DNA of 64,000 bases from Chitinophagaceae bacterium (GCA_016704325.1 JADJAG010000006.1:124001-188000); one strand, 5' to 3'. Positions 15,728 to 25,803 are shown, counted from the first letter of the stretch. Numbers and translations: made by a program. The notes: generated by a model not told the origin, from the sequence alone.

Positions 15728-18260
15728 ACATATGAATCCTGATTTTGCTGACAGTATTGGCGCTGCAGTTGGTGGTGCCGAATACAAAGCCGGCTTGATG
15801 AAGAAAGCATTTCTCGGTTCATTGTACAGGTCGAGCTGGACGACTGCCATACAGATACCTTACCTTAATCTCGACACTGCCCGTGGAGGATTGACCGCTA
15901 TAGGAAAGGGAGGTGGACGGCAGACACATTCGCTTTCGCTGCAAGGTGGTGATGGAAAATCCTATGTTTTCCGTAGTGTGAATAAGGACCCTGTGAAAGC
16001 ACTTGATCCTGTTCTCAGAAAAACATTTGTAGTGGGATTATCAAGACAGTTCACGGCCACGCAGCATCCTTACGGAGCCATGCCTGTTTCTTATATGCTC
16101 GATGCTACAGACATTTTACATGCGCAGCCTTCTTTGTATTTGTTACCTGACGATCCAAAATTGGGTATGTTTCAAAAGGAATTCGGTGGCATGCTAGGTA
16201 TGCTGGAAGAAAAGCCGAAAGAAGGAAAGGGCAACAAGGCGGGTTCCTATGGTGCGGATGATGTGGTAAGAAGTTATGAATTGTTCAAAAAACTTTACAA
16301 AGATCATGACAACCGCATCGATCCCGCTGCTTTTGCGCGTGCAAGGGTTTTCGATATCTGGATTGGTGATTGGGGCCGGCATGAGGATAATTGGAAGTGG
16401 GCCGGTTTTAAAGAGGGAAATAAGACAACCTATTTTCCAATTCCCCGCGACCGGGATCATGCTTTCTCCAGATGGAACGGACTGTTGCCATTTTTAGCCT
16501 CTCGCCATTGGGCGTTACCGAATGCAGAAAACTTTGACTACCGTTTTCGTGATGTGTCCTCGCTTACCTGGCCATCGCGCCATCTTGATCGCTTCCTGCT
16601 TTCTTCTGTCGACAAAGACGCATGGTTGCAGTATGCCGGGGAACTTCAACAGTTAATGAACGATGCATTGATCGACAGTGCTGTGCAGCATTTTCCAAAG
16701 ACGGTGATCCCGCTTTCCGGAAATACTATTGGAGCAAAACTTAAATCACGGCGAACAGATCTGCCGCGTGGCATCTTGGAGTATTATGATTTGCTTGCAA
16801 AGAATGTGGATGTGGTAGGTTCGAATAAGGCAGAGTATTTCAAAATTACAAGGATGGAGAACGGAAGTGTGGAAGTGTCCATGTTTGATAAAGACAAGAA
16901 AACAAATGGTCCTTCCGGTATTCCGCTGTTTCACCGTGTGTTCAGTCCGGAGGAGACGAAAAGTATTAATGTATATGGTCTCGATGGCGATGACATCCTG
17001 ATGATGGATGGTAATGCAACGAAGACCATCCTGGTCAGGATGTTTGGAGGGAAAGGAGATGACCTGATGGTGAACAAGGCTACAGGTGTTTCACGAAATA
17101 ACATTACACAACTGTACGACTATGAAACGAATGCGCACGATTCCATTACTCCTGCGCGCGAACAGAAGGTAGTATTAAGTGAAGATAGGAACCTGGTGGA
17201 ATATAACAGGCAGGCATTCCATTATAATACGTATTTGCCCTACCCGGTAATTTCATATTCTCCGGAGGATGCTTTCACATTTGGTTTAGGTCTTGTATAC
17301 ACCTTTCACCAATTTGGAGAAGACGAGTATGCCGATAAGTTTGGAGCGGGCGTAAAAGTGAGTACGGAAGGAAATTTTGAAATAAAATTTGCGAATGAAC
17401 TGCACCATGCTATCGGTAACTGGGATTGGGTTGCTGCAGGTGATATTGCAAAGCCTTTTCCTTATGTTTATTATTATGGATCGGGTAATGAAACGGTAAA
17501 GTTTGACACGGTGCCTGCGCTTTATTATAAGTCCCGGTTTAATGGCTATAATTTTTCAACGGGCCTTCAAAAAATATTCTGGCAAAAAAGCAGGTTCATC
17601 GCATTGGCTTTTTACGAAAACAATGAAGGACAGATTCCTGCGGATAATATACTGGCAGGCGATACCACCGTATTGGGAAACGGTAGGATTAATTCTGTGG
17701 GTGGCAGGTTGCTTCTTGATATAGATTTTCGTGATGATGCTATTGTTCCCAAACGCGGCGTACGGTTGTTTGCGAAACAATCCTATTCTTATCTCACCAA
17801 CCTGGATGATGATTATACCAACAGTGAAATTTCGCTGGAACTCTACCAAACTACCCGAACGATTATCCCGGTAACATTAGGTCTTAAAGGAGGCGCTACC
17901 AATGCCACTGGTACGGTACCTTTTTATAAATTGAATACGATTGGCCGCACCACGGGAGTGAGGGGATTTAAACGGGACCGGTTTACAGGTAATGCTACGG
18001 TCTATTTTCAAAGCCAGCTTACTTTTGAATTTGGCCAGGTGCATACAGGATTTGTCCCACTTACACTGGGTGTGTTTGGTTTTTTTGATGTCGGAAGAGT
18101 CTGGACGCCGGATGAGACTTCCAACAAATGGCACAATGGGTACGGCGGCGGAATTTATTTCACACCACTATTCACTTTCCTTACTACCCGCATCTCCTAT
18201 GCATTTTCTGATGAAGAGCGACAAGGGTTGTTTGATTTAAGTTTTGGGTTGAAGTTTTAG
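15693..18260 (+). CDS. BamA/TamA-like surface antigen barrel, C-terminal part of the frameshifted metallophosphatase
   Basis: 855 codons open; only those after about 15707 are likely to be translated naturally. The first about 380 residues form a conserved central domain (RFDYRFRDVSSL, PRDRDHAFSRWNG, VFDIWIGDWGRHEDNW), whose His/Asp-rich GDWGRHEDNW and DRDHAF segments suggest a kinase-like or metal-binding core. The last about 330 residues are a 16-strand surface-antigen barrel of the Omp85 kind, with the RGFKRDRFTGN loop motif and terminal phenylalanine (LSFGLKF). Inferred: an outer-membrane protein with periplasmic or surface enzymatic domains. Confidence 0.82.
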   Translation: MFHAGKKFFPAEHMNPDFADSIGAAVGGAEYKAGLMKKAFLGSLYRSSWTTAIQIPYLNLDTARGGLTAIGKGGGRQTHSLSLQGGDGKSYVFRSVNKDPVKALDPVLRKTFVVGLSRQFTATQHPYGAMPVSYMLDATDILHAQPSLYLLPDDPKLGMFQKEFGGMLGMLEEKPKEGKGNKAGSYGADDVVRSYELFKKLYKDHDNRIDPAAFARARVFDIWIGDWGRHEDNWKWAGFKEGNKTTYFPIPRDRDHAFSRWNGLLPFLASRHWALPNAENFDYRFRDVSSLTWPSRHLDRFLLSSVDKDAWLQYAGELQQLMNDALIDSAVQHFPKTVIPLSGNTIGAKLKSRRTDLPRGILEYYDLLAKNVDVVGSNKAEYFKITRMENGSVEVSMFDKDKKTNGPSGIPLFHRVFSPEETKSINVYGLDGDDILMMDGNATKTILVRMFGGKGDDLMVNKATGVSRNNITQLYDYETNAHDSITPAREQKVVLSEDRNLVEYNRQAFHYNTYLPYPVISYSPEDAFTFGLGLVYTFHQFGEDEYADKFGAGVKVSTEGNFEIKFANELHHAIGNWDWVAAGDIAKPFPYVYYYGSGNETVKFDTVPALYYKSRFNGYNFSTGLQKIFWQKSRFIALAFYENNEGQIPADNILAGDTTVLGNGRINSVGGRLLLDIDFRDDAIVPKRGVRLFAKQSYSYLTNLDDDYTNSEISLELYQTTRTIIPVTLGLKGGATNATGTVPFYKLNTIGRTTGVRGFKRDRFTGNATVYFQSQLTFEFGQVHTGFVPLTLGVFGFFDVGRVWTPDETSNKWHNGYGGGIYFTPLFTFLTTRISYAFSDEERQGLFDLSFGLKF
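15702..15724 (+). other. Frameshift site: A7T6 within a GCAGG/CCTGC palindrome
   Basis: GCAGG, seven A, six T, CCTGC. With six A it would be a perfect 22-base palindrome, and the two reading frames would be continuous. The single extra base is the whole difference between an intact 1226-aa gene and the split found here. Confidence 0.85.
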
Positions 18261-18271
18261 AGACGCCGGGA

Positions 18272-18388
18272 AGCAGGCAGGAACCAGGAACCAGGACGGG
18301 ACGTAAGACATAAGACGTAAGACAAAAGACTGAGGACGCAGTCTTACGTCTTAAGTCTTACGTCTTAAGTCTTAAGTCTTATGTCATA
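18272..18388. repeat. Short-word repeat array forming a long inverted repeat
   Basis: Begins about ten bases after a stop codon with CAGGAACCAGGAACCAGG, then GTAAGACATAAGACGTAAGAC, a short spacer and the inverse words GTCTTACGTCTTAAGTC repeated to TCTTATGTC. The two halves could pair into a hairpin of about 30 bp per arm. Related arrays are at 1.05, 22.07 and 49.8 kb and inside some MITE copies. Confidence 0.8.
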
Positions 18389-18442
18389 ATAAAGGCGCTT
18401 CCTTTCAAAAGATACTATCTTCATTGCTTAAGCTACAAAAGT

Positions 18443-19528
18443 ATGAAAGGAAGGAAAGCAATAAGATTTGTGCAGTGGCTGGCAATCGTGATTTCTACTG
18501 TTATTACCAATATCCTTTCTGCATTTTACAATTATTTCCTTTACAAATTACCAACCATAGAAGGCATTGCTCCATCCTACAGTTTTACCACTGAATTGAT
18601 AATGAATATCGTGGCGGGATTTGTTGTGGGCGGATTGCTCGGTCTGTTCCTGGTGTATTATATGCAGGATCGTTTCAGTGACAAACCCTATGGTTACACG
18701 ATCATCGTACTTCTTGTGAGCGTATTTGGCGTGTTAATGGTAGTAAGCCTGGCATTCCTGGTTCCTTATGTGATGATAATAACCGGAAAACCGCTTACAG
18801 ACCCTGCTTCAACAGCACTTTTTAAAGATTTGTTTTTTTACCAGGTGAACCCTTCTTTATTTATAATTTTTCCATTGGCAGTCTTGCAGCATATCATGCT
18901 GCAGATACTGAACAAATTTGGCCCGGGCGTTTTCTGGAAGATGGTGCGCGGAAAATATTACCGGCCTAAAACCGAAGACCGCATCTTTATGTTTCTTGAT
19001 CTGAATGCATCCACCACCATTGCTGAACAAATTGGGAACGAACTGTATCATGATCTGCTCAAAGAATTTTTTGCTGACATCACCAATTCCATTTTGGATC
19101 ACGGCGGGGAAATCTATCAGTACCTCGGGGATGGAATCATTATTGACTGGAGCACAGAGGGTGATACACGGGACCTGCGATGTATCTTTTGTTTTTTTGA
19201 TATGCGTAAAGAAATTCAAGAACGGCGTGACAAATACGAGAGGAAATTCGGACTGTTACCCACATTCAAAGCAGGACTGCATGCAGGCAAAGTGGTGGTA
19301 GGTGAAATCGGAATAATCAAACGTGATATAACCTATTCCGGTGATGTGCTGAACACGGCAGCAAGAATTCAAGGCATGTGTCACCAACTGAAAAGTGAAG
19401 TGCTGGTGTCTGATGATTTGCTGAAAGGGGTTTCACTTCCTGTGCAGTTTGTTGCAGATGCCGCAGGATCATTTCTTTTGAAAGGAAAGGAGCGGGAGAT
19501 GGAATTATACAGGATTTCGTTGCGCTAA
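18443..19528 (+). CDS. Membrane-bound class III adenylate/guanylate cyclase, paralogue 1
   Basis: 361 aa. Four TM helices lie at about residues 8-32, 52-74, 90-114 and 134-156, followed by a cytosolic class III cyclase domain (about 180-361). Catalytic set complete: metal Asp186 (FLDLNAST), metal Asp230 (YLGDGIII), and transition-state Asn304 and Arg308 (DVLNTAARI). ITYSGD precedes, so the base-recognition Asp is present. Makes cAMP (or cGMP) at the inner membrane. Closely related to the 26658 gene. The N-terminal membrane part is probably the sensor. No other domain is fused. Confidence 0.92.
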   Translation: MKGRKAIRFVQWLAIVISTVITNILSAFYNYFLYKLPTIEGIAPSYSFTTELIMNIVAGFVVGGLLGLFLVYYMQDRFSDKPYGYTIIVLLVSVFGVLMVVSLAFLVPYVMIITGKPLTDPASTALFKDLFFYQVNPSLFIIFPLAVLQHIMLQILNKFGPGVFWKMVRGKYYRPKTEDRIFMFLDLNASTTIAEQIGNELYHDLLKEFFADITNSILDHGGEIYQYLGDGIIIDWSTEGDTRDLRCIFCFFDMRKEIQERRDKYERKFGLLPTFKAGLHAGKVVVGEIGIIKRDITYSGDVLNTAARIQGMCHQLKSEVLVSDDLLKGVSLPVQFVADAAGSFLLKGKEREMELYRISLR

Positions 19529-19730
19529 AGAATATTCAGAATCTTTTGATCCGTACACGGAATGCCAGGCCTTGGTAAGTATGGTTAGGTAGAGATTTAT
19601 TCGGGTAACCGCCATACAGAATGCTTATTTTGAGTAATTGCTCCTTTTGTATTCGCGCTTAAGTTAGGTAAGTAAAATCTTATCTTGCAATCAGGGAATC
19701 TGAAAGAATCAGTTACAATTTTTTTAACCG

Positions 19731-22064
19731 ATGCAAATGCGCCAGCTCCGTGCAATCATGTTTGCCGACATCGTAGGCTACACAGCCATGATGCAGGACA
19801 ATGAAGAGCATGCCATCAGAAACCGGGAAAAATTCAGTAAGGTGCTGAATCGTGAAGTAGTAGTATTTCAGGGCAGGATTGTTCAAGGCAGTGGTGATGG
19901 TGCATTGTGCAGTTTTAGCAGTGCAATAGCTGCTGTTAACTGTGCCATTGCTATTCAACAGGATATGCGGGAAAATCCGGAAGTACCGCTACGCATCGGC
20001 ATTCACTCCGGAGACGTGATGGTTGATGAAAATAATATTTACGGTGACGGAGTTAATATCGCTTCGCGTATCGAATCATTTGCAGTGGCAGGTGGAATAT
20101 TTATTTCTGCTAAAGTGTACGACGAGATTAAGAACCAGAACACTATTGAAGCGATTCCCCTTGGTACTTTTGAATTGAAGAATGTAAAGCAACCCATTGA
20201 AATTTATGCAATCAGTAATGCAGGACTGCGGGTACCCGCTAAGGAACAATTAGAAGGAAAGGGAAGAATGGTTGTTAACCCCCGTATTCAGGCATCAAAA
20301 AAAACTCGTCGCACGGTTATCATTTCAGCACTCACCGCACTTGCAATACTGTTTGGGGGCTATTTTATATATATGATTTTCTTTCAGGTTAACAGTTCGG
20401 TTACCGATAAGTCCATTGCTGTTCTTCCGTTTGAAAACCTCAGCGACAGTAAGGAGGATGAGTATTTCACCGAAGGGATGACGGATGAAATTCTCACGGA
20501 GCTTTCACAAATCAGTGGTCTGAAGGTGCTCTCCCGAACGTCAACGGCACAGTATAAGGATACAAAAAAAGCGATGAAGGAAATCGGTGAAGAATTGGGT
20601 GTGCAAACGCTGGTGGAAGGAAGCGTACGTAAAGTAGGTGATCAGTTGCGGGTGATCGTTCAGCTTATCAACGCCAAAACAGATGAACACATCTGGGCTG
20701 AAACTTATAACCGAAAGATGGAGGACGTGTTTGCCATACAAAGTGAGATTGCTCAGCAGATAGCTAAAGAACTGGGCAGCAGACTCTCTGCCACAGAACG
20801 AATGCGCATTGAAGAAAGACCAACGGAGAACCTGGAAGCATACGATTTATATTTGCGCGGAAAGAGTTTTGCGAATGACTTTTGGGCTGGGGAAGATATT
20901 CAGAATGTACCTGTAGCCGAGCGGATGTTCAGGGCCGCATTTAGGCTGGATCCGAATTTTGTAGAACCCTATTCGTACTTGATTGCGATGTATATTGATG
21001 TATACTACTACAGGGCCGGCCCGGAAAAGGATACCTATCTACGGATCGTGAACGGAATGCTGGATACGCTGCTTGCATTAAAGATCGACAAACCTATTGT
21101 GCATGTTGCATTGGGTAGTTACCATTATAAGATTGATCGTGATTATGATCTTGCACTGGCAGAATTCGCAAAAGCGATAGCGCAGGATCCGAACAGTATT
21201 GAAGCTCCGCTTTTAAGGTCGGAGATATACAGAAGGCAAGGTAAGTTTGATGAAGCACTTGCCGACCTGGAGAAAGTGAAAGAGAGAAGCCCTAATGAAG
21301 AATGGAACCTGGCGGCTCTCTTTGAAACACATCTGGCCATGCGACATGCAGAAGAAGCACTGGTATATAGTGATAAGCTTATTTCACTGCTTCCTGATAA
21401 GGCGATTAATTATACGACCAGGGCGTTCACCATCGCTGTTCTACTAGGCGATGTAAGCAAAGCAAGAAAAGTAATTACTGCTGCAAAGCCATTATTCAAA
21501 GCGGATCAGTTTGAACAACTGGATAAAGAATTTGAGCTGCTGGAAGGCAATTACAAACCCTATTTGGATATCCTTTTGCAACACCCGGATACTCTGGTAG
21601 AAACTGAAGTAGGATTTAGATCAGCAGCACTGCAGATCGCAATACTTTATCACGCACAGGGTAAACAAAAGGAAGCGAAGGAATACTTTAGCAGAGCACG
21701 TGATATACTGGAGACAGAAGAAGATTCCTCGCCAGATGATTTTCGCGTACTGAGTCCTTTAGGTGTAGCTTATGCGGGACTTGGTGAGCGGCAGAAGGCA
21801 ATTGAATATGGAAATCGCGCGCGCGAACTGGCCCCGCTTTCTGAGGATATCATTCTCGGTATTGTGCCGCTGGAAAACATGGCGCTGATCTATACTTTAC
21901 TTGGTGACCAGGATGAAGCCGTTCAAATTCTTGATCAGCTCATGCAGATGCCGTTTAGCTGGTACGCTTCCAACTCTATTCCTTTACTTAAAATGTCACC
22001 AAGGTGGATTTCGCTGAAGGATAATGCGGCGTTTAAGAAATTGGTTGGGGAAGTTGAGAATTGA
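19731..22064 (+). CDS. Class III adenylate cyclase with TolB/FlgO-like and TPR regions
   Basis: 777 aa. The cyclase domain is at the N-terminus (1-165): metal Asp13 (FADIVGYT), Asp56 (GSGDGA), Asn109 and Arg113 (GVNIASRI). One TM helix spans about 197-217. Outside the membrane is a TolB/FlgO-like domain at about 225-355 (SIAVLPFENLSDSKEDEYFTEG, GVQTLVEGSVRKVGDQLRV), followed by TPR-type helical repeats to the end. The same four-part plan is known in other bacterial cyclases and signalling proteins. Inferred: a periplasmic sensor that drives cytoplasmic cAMP synthesis. Its stop is followed at once by a GGAACCA repeat array. Confidence 0.93.
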   Translation: MQMRQLRAIMFADIVGYTAMMQDNEEHAIRNREKFSKVLNREVVVFQGRIVQGSGDGALCSFSSAIAAVNCAIAIQQDMRENPEVPLRIGIHSGDVMVDENNIYGDGVNIASRIESFAVAGGIFISAKVYDEIKNQNTIEAIPLGTFELKNVKQPIEIYAISNAGLRVPAKEQLEGKGRMVVNPRIQASKKTRRTVIISALTALAILFGGYFIYMIFFQVNSSVTDKSIAVLPFENLSDSKEDEYFTEGMTDEILTELSQISGLKVLSRTSTAQYKDTKKAMKEIGEELGVQTLVEGSVRKVGDQLRVIVQLINAKTDEHIWAETYNRKMEDVFAIQSEIAQQIAKELGSRLSATERMRIEERPTENLEAYDLYLRGKSFANDFWAGEDIQNVPVAERMFRAAFRLDPNFVEPYSYLIAMYIDVYYYRAGPEKDTYLRIVNGMLDTLLALKIDKPIVHVALGSYHYKIDRDYDLALAEFAKAIAQDPNSIEAPLLRSEIYRRQGKFDEALADLEKVKERSPNEEWNLAALFETHLAMRHAEEALVYSDKLISLLPDKAINYTTRAFTIAVLLGDVSKARKVITAAKPLFKADQFEQLDKEFELLEGNYKPYLDILLQHPDTLVETEVGFRSAALQIAILYHAQGKQKEAKEYFSRARDILETEEDSSPDDFRVLSPLGVAYAGLGERQKAIEYGNRARELAPLSEDIILGIVPLENMALIYTLLGDQDEAVQILDQLMQMPFSWYASNSIPLLKMSPRWISLKDNAAFKKLVGEVEN

Positions 22065-22066
22065 CT

Positions 22067-22122
22067 TGGGAACCAGGAACCAGGAACCAAGAACCAAGAA
22101 CCAGGATTCAGGAGCCAGGAGG
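22067..22122. repeat. Short-word repeat array (GGAACCAGGAACCAAGAACC)
   Basis: Seven or so reiterations of GGAACCA/AGAACCA and variants, starting three bases after the stop codon of the TPR cyclase. Confidence 0.8.
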
Positions 22123-22125
22123 CTG

Positions 22126-22158
22126 TTGACAGGCATCTGTGAGATGATCATATTTTTG
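22126..22158 (+). promoter_or_regulatory. Promoter before the DUF6010/DUF3703 pair (TTG-N22-TATTTTTG)
   Basis: TTG at 22126-22128 and TATTTTTG at 22151-22158. Predicted start near 22165, 40 bases before the ATG at 22205. Confidence 0.6.
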
Positions 22159-22204
22159 GAATTGAAGTTTTTAATTTACATTAGATTTATAATCCAGACA
22201 TTCT

Positions 22205-22627
22205 ATGAATGCAGCCATCATAGGAATTTCAACAGGTCTGCTGACCATATTAACTTTCAGCATACTGAAGCACATAGACAAAGCAGTTATTTACGCATTG
22301 ATACTTTCAGGTATTGGTTTCCTCTATGTCGGCTTTACCTGGACTGACACACCAACATTTATTATTACTGCTGTGCAGGCATTATTTTTTGTAGCACTTG
22401 CTTACTATGGAGTGAAAAAGAGTTTTTACTATTTGATTGCCGGTTATTTTCTTCACGGTATCTGGGATTTGGGTTACGACCTCTATTTGCAATCATCATT
22501 ACTTCCACCGCATTACGACCTGTTTTGTTTTACAGTTGATTTTCTAATTGGTTTTTACCTGCTATTCATAAAATACCGGGCAGGACGTAAAGTAAACAAT
22601 CCCGGTGCATCCGACAGCGTACTTTAA
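22205..22627 (+). CDS. DUF6010-like integral membrane protein
   Basis: 140 aa, four or five TM helices. The conserved pattern is GYFLHGIWDLGYDLYLQSSLLPPHYDLFCFTVDFLIGFYLL, with charged and aromatic residues inside helices 3-4, as in DUF6010 proteins. Function unknown. The next gene starts 11 bp downstream, so the two form an operon with their own promoter. Confidence 0.7.
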   Translation: MNAAIIGISTGLLTILTFSILKHIDKAVIYALILSGIGFLYVGFTWTDTPTFIITAVQALFFVALAYYGVKKSFYYLIAGYFLHGIWDLGYDLYLQSSLLPPHYDLFCFTVDFLIGFYLLFIKYRAGRKVNNPGASDSVL

Positions 22628-22638
22628 CAGGGGACACT

Positions 22639-22941
22639 ATGAAGTTTTACTGGAACATGCCGGCAGGATTGGAAATTCATTTTCGCAATGAACTGGAGCA
22701 ATATGAGCGTGAACTGCTGAATGGAGATTTGCAGAAGTCATGGAGACAACTCGAACGGGCACACATCATCGGGCAAGCATGGTTTAAGCAACATACCCAT
22801 GTACATTGGTTAATGCTGAAATTTGGAATAAGGATTAAAAACAGAAGAGAGATACTGGGACAGATACCGAGATTGCTTATGGGAGGCGTTAAATCTTTTG
22901 TTGGCAAAATACCGGTCGGCAATACAGGCGGAGCTGATTGA
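22639..22941 (+). CDS. DUF3703 family protein
   Basis: 100 aa, the family length, cytoplasmic. Family pattern seen: the N-terminal MPAGLEIHFRNEL, LERAHIIGQAWFKQHTHVHWLMLKFGI in the middle, and the C-terminal PVGNTGGAD. The histidines (HIIGQ, QHTHVH) could bind metal. DUF3703 genes often sit near metal-resistance genes; none is adjacent here. The stop codon runs into a GAGTATA tandem repeat belonging to a degenerate MITE copy. Confidence 0.82.
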   Translation: MKFYWNMPAGLEIHFRNELEQYERELLNGDLQKSWRQLERAHIIGQAWFKQHTHVHWLMLKFGIRIKNRREILGQIPRLLMGGVKSFVGKIPVGNTGGAD

Positions 22942-23149
22942 GTATAGAGTATAGAGTATAGAGTATAGAGTATTGAGTGTGGAGGGTGAAGAGTATTGTG
23001 TATTTGAGTAAGTGAGTAAAGTAGCATAGTGATTACAGAATAGCAAGTGATCGGCTTCGCCGCAACAATTTAACCATTTAGCAATTTAACCATTTAGCCA
23101 TTTAACCATTTAACCCACCAACCATTGCTCTACAAGATGAACGAAAGGC
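22942..23149 (+). mobile_element. GGGTGTACGACAA MITE-like element, copy C (left end lost)
   Basis: Left part is a GAGTATA tandem array. The family core ACAGAATAGCAAGTGATCGGC is at 23036-23056, then ATTTAACCATTTAGC words and the right end ACAAGATGAACGAAAGGCCGTACCCCC. The left terminal repeat is missing. Confidence 0.75.
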
Positions 23150-23226
23150 CGTACCCCCGTTTTCTGATATTCCCGCAAAGAAATCTGTAATATGTCTATC
23201 TTCATTCCATTAAATCCAAACCCATC

Positions 23227-25152
23227 ATGAAGATACTCCTTCCATTATTCGCATTACTCCTGGTTTTTTCCTGTAAGCAAAATCCACAACCACCTAAAAT
23301 TGTAAAGCAATATACCATTGAAGAATTCTATAAGACAAAACGGATCAGCGGCGGCGCATTTTCTCCTGATGAAAAAATGTTGCTGGTTTCCAATGATGAA
23401 ACGGGCATTTTCAATGCATGGGAAATTCCGGTAGATGGTAGTTCGCCACGGCAACTTACCAGCTCCTCTACCAACTCTGTGTTTGCCATATCCTATTTGC
23501 CTGCAGATAACCGCATCCTGTACAGAAGTGATCAGGGCGGCAATGAAATAGGTCATATCTACCTGAGAAAGGAAGATGGCAGTACGATGGACCTTACACC
23601 GGATTCCGCAGCGAAAGCTGAATTTGTACAGTGGAGTCGTGATAAGAAGAGCTTCCTGTACCTTTCCAACAAACGTGACCCACGGTTCATGGATCTTTAC
23701 GAATTGGAGATATCGGAATTTACACCAAAGCTGATCTACCGGAATGATTCAGGATTAGATGTGTCTGCCATCAGTAACAGCAAAAGATTTGTGGCCCTTT
23801 CCAAGACGGTTACCACGGCCAACAGTGATATCTACCTGTATGACCTGATGGATAAAAAGATGAAGCTGATAACATCGCATGAAGGGGATGTTTCCAACGG
23901 TGCATTGTTTTTCAGCAACGATGAAAAATGGCTGTATTATACTACAGATGAAGGCAGTGAGTACGCTTATCTCGTTCGTTATAATCTTGCTGATGAGAAA
24001 CTGGAGAAGGTATATGAAACCAATTGGGATGTAGCATATGCCTATGATTCCTACAATGAAAAGTATCGTGTGATATTGGTGAATGAAGATGGTAAAAATG
24101 CGATACAGGTGATTGACCTTCAATCTAATCAACCTGTAAAACTGCCGGAGTTCAAAGACCTCGATATTCTAAGCGTTAATATCTCAGAGAGTGAAAGGCT
24201 GATGCGTTTGCAAAGCGGCAGTTCGGTTTCACCGGCAAATATGTATGTGTATAATTTTGAAACGAAAGAGCTGAAGCAATTAACCAATACTGCCAATCCT
24301 GAAATCAATTCGGCTGACTTATCTCCGGCTACTGTAGTACGCTTTGCTTCTTTTGACGGGCAGTCCATTCCTGCAATTTATTATAAGCCTGTAGTAGCTT
24401 CTAAAGATAATAAGGTGCCTGCATTGGTGTGGGTGCATGGAGGGCCCGGCGGTCAAAGCCGTATCGGCTACAGTGCTTTCATTCAATACCTCGTGAATCA
24501 TGGATATGCAGTACTGATGGTTAATAACCGTGGAAGCAGTGGTTATGGAAAAACATTTTTTAAGATGGATGACCGCGATCATGGAGGAAAGGATCTGAAA
24601 GATTGCATTGCAGGTAAAGACTGGCTGGCAACACAGGAATACATTGACAGCGGAAAAATCGGAATCATTGGTGGCTCTTACGGCGGTTTCATGGTACTGG
24701 CAGCATTGGCATTTACACCTGATCAGTTTAAAGTGGGCGTAGACCTGTTTGGCGTTTCAAACTGGTTGCGCACGTTAAAGTCTGTGCCACCCTATTGGGA
24801 ATCTTTTCGCAAGGCATTGTATGATGAAATGGGTGATCCTGCTACAGCAGATTCTGTGATGCTCTATAATACATCGCCGCTTTTTCATGCTTCGAATATT
24901 GTTCGTCCGCTGATGGTTTTACAGGGGGCCAATGATCCGCGTGTATTGAAAGTGGAAAGTGATGAAGTGGTAGAAGCAGTAAAGAAGAATAATGTGCCGG
25001 TGGAGTATGTAGTCTTTCCGGATGAAGGACATGGTTTTGTGAAAAAGGAAAATGAAATGAAAGGTTACCGGCAGGTGCTGCAGTTTCTGGATACGCATTT
25101 GAAAGGAATGGAAGTACGCGCTGCAACCGGTGATTCCATAAAAGCGAATTGA
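23227..25152 (+). CDS. S9 family (prolyl oligopeptidase-like) serine peptidase, lipoprotein
   Basis: 641 aa. Lipoprotein signal with Cys near residue 16 (LLVFSCKQN). Residues about 35-370 form a beta-propeller (TolB/WD40-type repeats: FSPDEKMLLVSNDE, WSRDKKSFLYLSNK, FSNDEKWLYYTTDE). The peptidase domain follows: VWVHGGPGGQ oxyanion loop, Ser484 in GGSYGGF, Asp570 in GANDPRV, His602 in DEGHGF. Cleaves short peptides after proline or related residues in the periplasm or at the surface. Monocistronic, flanked by repeats. Confidence 0.94.
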   Translation: MKILLPLFALLLVFSCKQNPQPPKIVKQYTIEEFYKTKRISGGAFSPDEKMLLVSNDETGIFNAWEIPVDGSSPRQLTSSSTNSVFAISYLPADNRILYRSDQGGNEIGHIYLRKEDGSTMDLTPDSAAKAEFVQWSRDKKSFLYLSNKRDPRFMDLYELEISEFTPKLIYRNDSGLDVSAISNSKRFVALSKTVTTANSDIYLYDLMDKKMKLITSHEGDVSNGALFFSNDEKWLYYTTDEGSEYAYLVRYNLADEKLEKVYETNWDVAYAYDSYNEKYRVILVNEDGKNAIQVIDLQSNQPVKLPEFKDLDILSVNISESERLMRLQSGSSVSPANMYVYNFETKELKQLTNTANPEINSADLSPATVVRFASFDGQSIPAIYYKPVVASKDNKVPALVWVHGGPGGQSRIGYSAFIQYLVNHGYAVLMVNNRGSSGYGKTFFKMDDRDHGGKDLKDCIAGKDWLATQEYIDSGKIGIIGGSYGGFMVLAALAFTPDQFKVGVDLFGVSNWLRTLKSVPPYWESFRKALYDEMGDPATADSVMLYNTSPLFHASNIVRPLMVLQGANDPRVLKVESDEVVEAVKKNNVPVEYVVFPDEGHGFVKKENEMKGYRQVLQFLDTHLKGMEVRAATGDSIKAN

Positions 25153-25342
25153 CCACAACGTGCACAAAAAAGCCGAATTGATTTAAATGTCCATAGTTGC
25201 CGTGCTGATCTGATTCTTGTCCTGAGTACTTGCCTTCCGATTTACTCTAAAGGAAAGTGTGGAATCCTGTTCACAACTATTAATGGAATGATTTGTGTTT
25301 GGGTATTGGCATTTAACTTAATTAAACCAAAACAAAGCATTT

Positions 25343-25771
25343 ATGAGAAATCAATGGATCCTTCGCGTTGCCTTCATGGCATTCGTAATTCTTACAGGAT
25401 TTATAACACCAGGAGTGGTTTACGCACAAGAACGTATTCCTATTGAAACACCTGAAACAGTAGATCAAAGGGATAAGATGGCATGGAAGGATTATAATCA
25501 GGATGTTTATTCCCGTTATGAGAAAATTATGTCACAAGTTGACCGTATGAAACGTCAGATGGTGGACAAGAAGATGGATAATCCGCAATTCCGCAAGTCC
25601 CTTAATAAGTTTGAGGCGAATGCAACGGCATTGCATGAGCGTATGAAGAATGCGGAGAATATTGCGCCTGAGAACCAGGATGCCTACCGCAAAAAAATGA
25701 GGAGTGAACTTCAGAAATTAGGTAAGGATTACAACAAATTAATGAACAGGTGGGAAAAGATGAATGCTTAA
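25343..25771 (+). CDS. Secreted helical protein of unknown function
   Basis: 142 aa. Sec signal peptide (residues 1-30, cleavage near VYAQE). The mature part is highly charged and almost wholly helical or coiled-coil (SRYEKIMSQVDRMKRQMVDKKMDNPQFRKSLNKFEANATALHERM). No family recognised. A strong hairpin terminator follows, so it is a stand-alone, well-delimited gene. Likely periplasmic. Confidence 0.65.
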   Translation: MRNQWILRVAFMAFVILTGFITPGVVYAQERIPIETPETVDQRDKMAWKDYNQDVYSRYEKIMSQVDRMKRQMVDKKMDNPQFRKSLNKFEANATALHERMKNAENIAPENQDAYRKKMRSELQKLGKDYNKLMNRWEKMNA

Positions 25772-25803
25772 AACTTTTTAAGTAGAGGGCATCAGTGTTC
25801 CGG

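Noticed and set aside
18302..18388. Non-coding RNA gene from the long inverted repeat
   Set aside because: The words are low-complexity reiterations shared with other intergenic arrays. No promoter was seen.
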